The notes below the pieces were generated by a model. It was not told the DNA's origin, did no database searches, and saw only the letters and a program-made list of their open reading frames with translations. The position numbers were made by a program, and so were the translations under genes. From contig JAGIXO010000039.1 in NCBI GenBank assembly GCA_026122915.1, forward strand, positions 1 through 14,346: a stretch of 14,346 bases of DNA, read 5' to 3'. Of the stretch, positions 13,658 through 14,346 are shown one piece after another (position 1 is the stretch's first letter; every line of letters begins with the position of its first letter). The stretch comes from Candidatus Electronema nielsenii. GTDB taxonomy: Bacteria > Desulfobacterota > Desulfobulbia > Desulfobulbales > Desulfobulbaceae.

Positions 13658-14346
13658 ATGGTCACTCGACCGAACGGATTTCCTTACGTGGCAGGTGGCA
13701 CTTTGCTGCTTATTTTGCTTATAACCATGCTTTTTTCCGCAGGCATGGGCTTTATGCACATTTCGGCCTCGACGGTGCTGCAAGCTGTCGTTGCACATTT
13801 TTTCCCGACTGCTGGGACAGAGCTTGATCCGGTCACGGTGGCGGTCATCATTGATGTTCGCCTACCGCGTATCTTTGCGGCTGTACTGGTGGGCGGAATG
13901 CTGGCGGTCTGCGGCACGGTTTTTCAGGCCATCTTGCTCAATCCGCTCGCTGATCCTTACACGTTGGGGGTTTCCTCCGGCGCAGCCTTCGGGGCTTCGT
14001 TGGTGATTGTCCTCCAAGTTGCCGGACTGTCCTTCTTACCCAAGGCCTTTACCGTGCCGATTTTTGCCTTTGCAGGCAGCATTGCGGCTTTATTAGCTGT
14101 GCTGGCCTTGGCTGCTGGCGACCGGCGGCTTTCTTCTTCCAGCTTGATTCTTTCTGGGGTCATTGTGGCTGCTATTCTTTCCGCTGCCATCGGTTTTCTT
14201 CAATTTCTTGCTGAAGAACAGGTTGGTATCATCATTTTTTGGCTGATGGGTTCTTTAGCCAGCACCTCCCGACAAGACATCCTCTTGCTCATTCCGGCGG
14301 CTTTGATTGGTTCAGCGGTCTGCCTCTTTTGTGGTCGCGATCTCAA
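13658..14346 (+). CDS. FecCD/BtuC-family ABC transporter permease (3' end outside window)
   Basis: Inner-membrane permease of an importer for a metal chelate (iron-siderophore, haem or cobalamin-type substrate). The first 229 codons are present and the gene runs off the window. Several hydrophobic helices are clear (for example about 13-30, 72-94, 103-122 and later). Family motifs are DVRLPR (66-71), GTVFQAILLNPLADPYTLG (86-104) and SSGAAFGA. It begins 2 bases after the cbiK stop without a good ribosome binding site, so translation is probably coupled. In Desulfovibrio a cbiK gene also sits with such a transporter (established knowledge, as I recall it), which suggests cobalt or corrinoid, or alternatively haem/iron, handling here. 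The matching ATPase and binding protein would be expected downstream. Confidence 0.93.
   Translation, partial: MVTRPNGFPYVAGGTLLLILLITMLFSAGMGFMHISASTVLQAVVAHFFPTAGTELDPVTVAVIIDVRLPRIFAAVLVGGMLAVCGTVFQAILLNPLADPYTLGVSSGAAFGASLVIVLQVAGLSFLPKAFTVPIFAFAGSIAALLAVLALAAGDRRLSSSSLILSGVIVAAILSAAIGFLQFLAEEQVGIIIFWLMGSLASTSRQDILLLIPAALIGSAVCLFCGRDL

Overview
All twelve genes supported here lie on the + strand. They belong to a Gram-negative bacterium, most likely a sulfate-reducing Desulfobacterota of the Desulfobulbales type. That placement is inference. It rests on a class II cobaltochelatase (CbiK) directly followed by a FecCD-type permease, on a hybrid-kinase/receiver cassette, and on a receiver with the Cys-containing 'LPICSYCKQIRDDKGYW' tail that I associate with this group. 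A cable-bacterium relative is possible but cannot be tested from this sequence.

Layout. 1-564: AT-rich 3' end of a membrane protein. 587-1630: trpD. 1645-5304: a tight three-gene phosphorelay cassette (Rcp1-type receiver, soluble hybrid histidine kinase, receiver with a Cys4 tail) with overlapping gene ends and no DNA-binding output domain. 5512-8331: a large exported protein with two right-handed beta-helix domains separated by two PKD/Ig-like domains. 8661-12570: five consecutive genes for small exported proteins rich in Met and Gln. Their mature parts contain no Cys and no His, and they grow from 108 to 320 residues along the array. 12750-14346: cbiK and the start of a FecCD-family permease, translationally close-coupled, behind a good sigma70-like promoter.

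The five-gene array is the most unusual part of the window. The members share short motifs (IQP followed by Met/Val, PLKNxxxGKMM, and a core of about 63 residues with a PW..P..F...MMP signature). Every gene is followed by a hairpin resembling a rho-independent terminator, and four have a recognisable promoter. Two promoters are nearly identical over 25 bases and several terminators look homologous, so the array appears to have grown by duplication of whole promoter-gene-terminator cassettes. Two of the leaders contain extra RNA structure: a 7-bp long-range stem next to a 9-bp hairpin before the first member, and a terminator-like hairpin before the fourth. I do not recognise the family and assign no function. 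A structural envelope role or methionine-thioether metal binding are hypotheses only.
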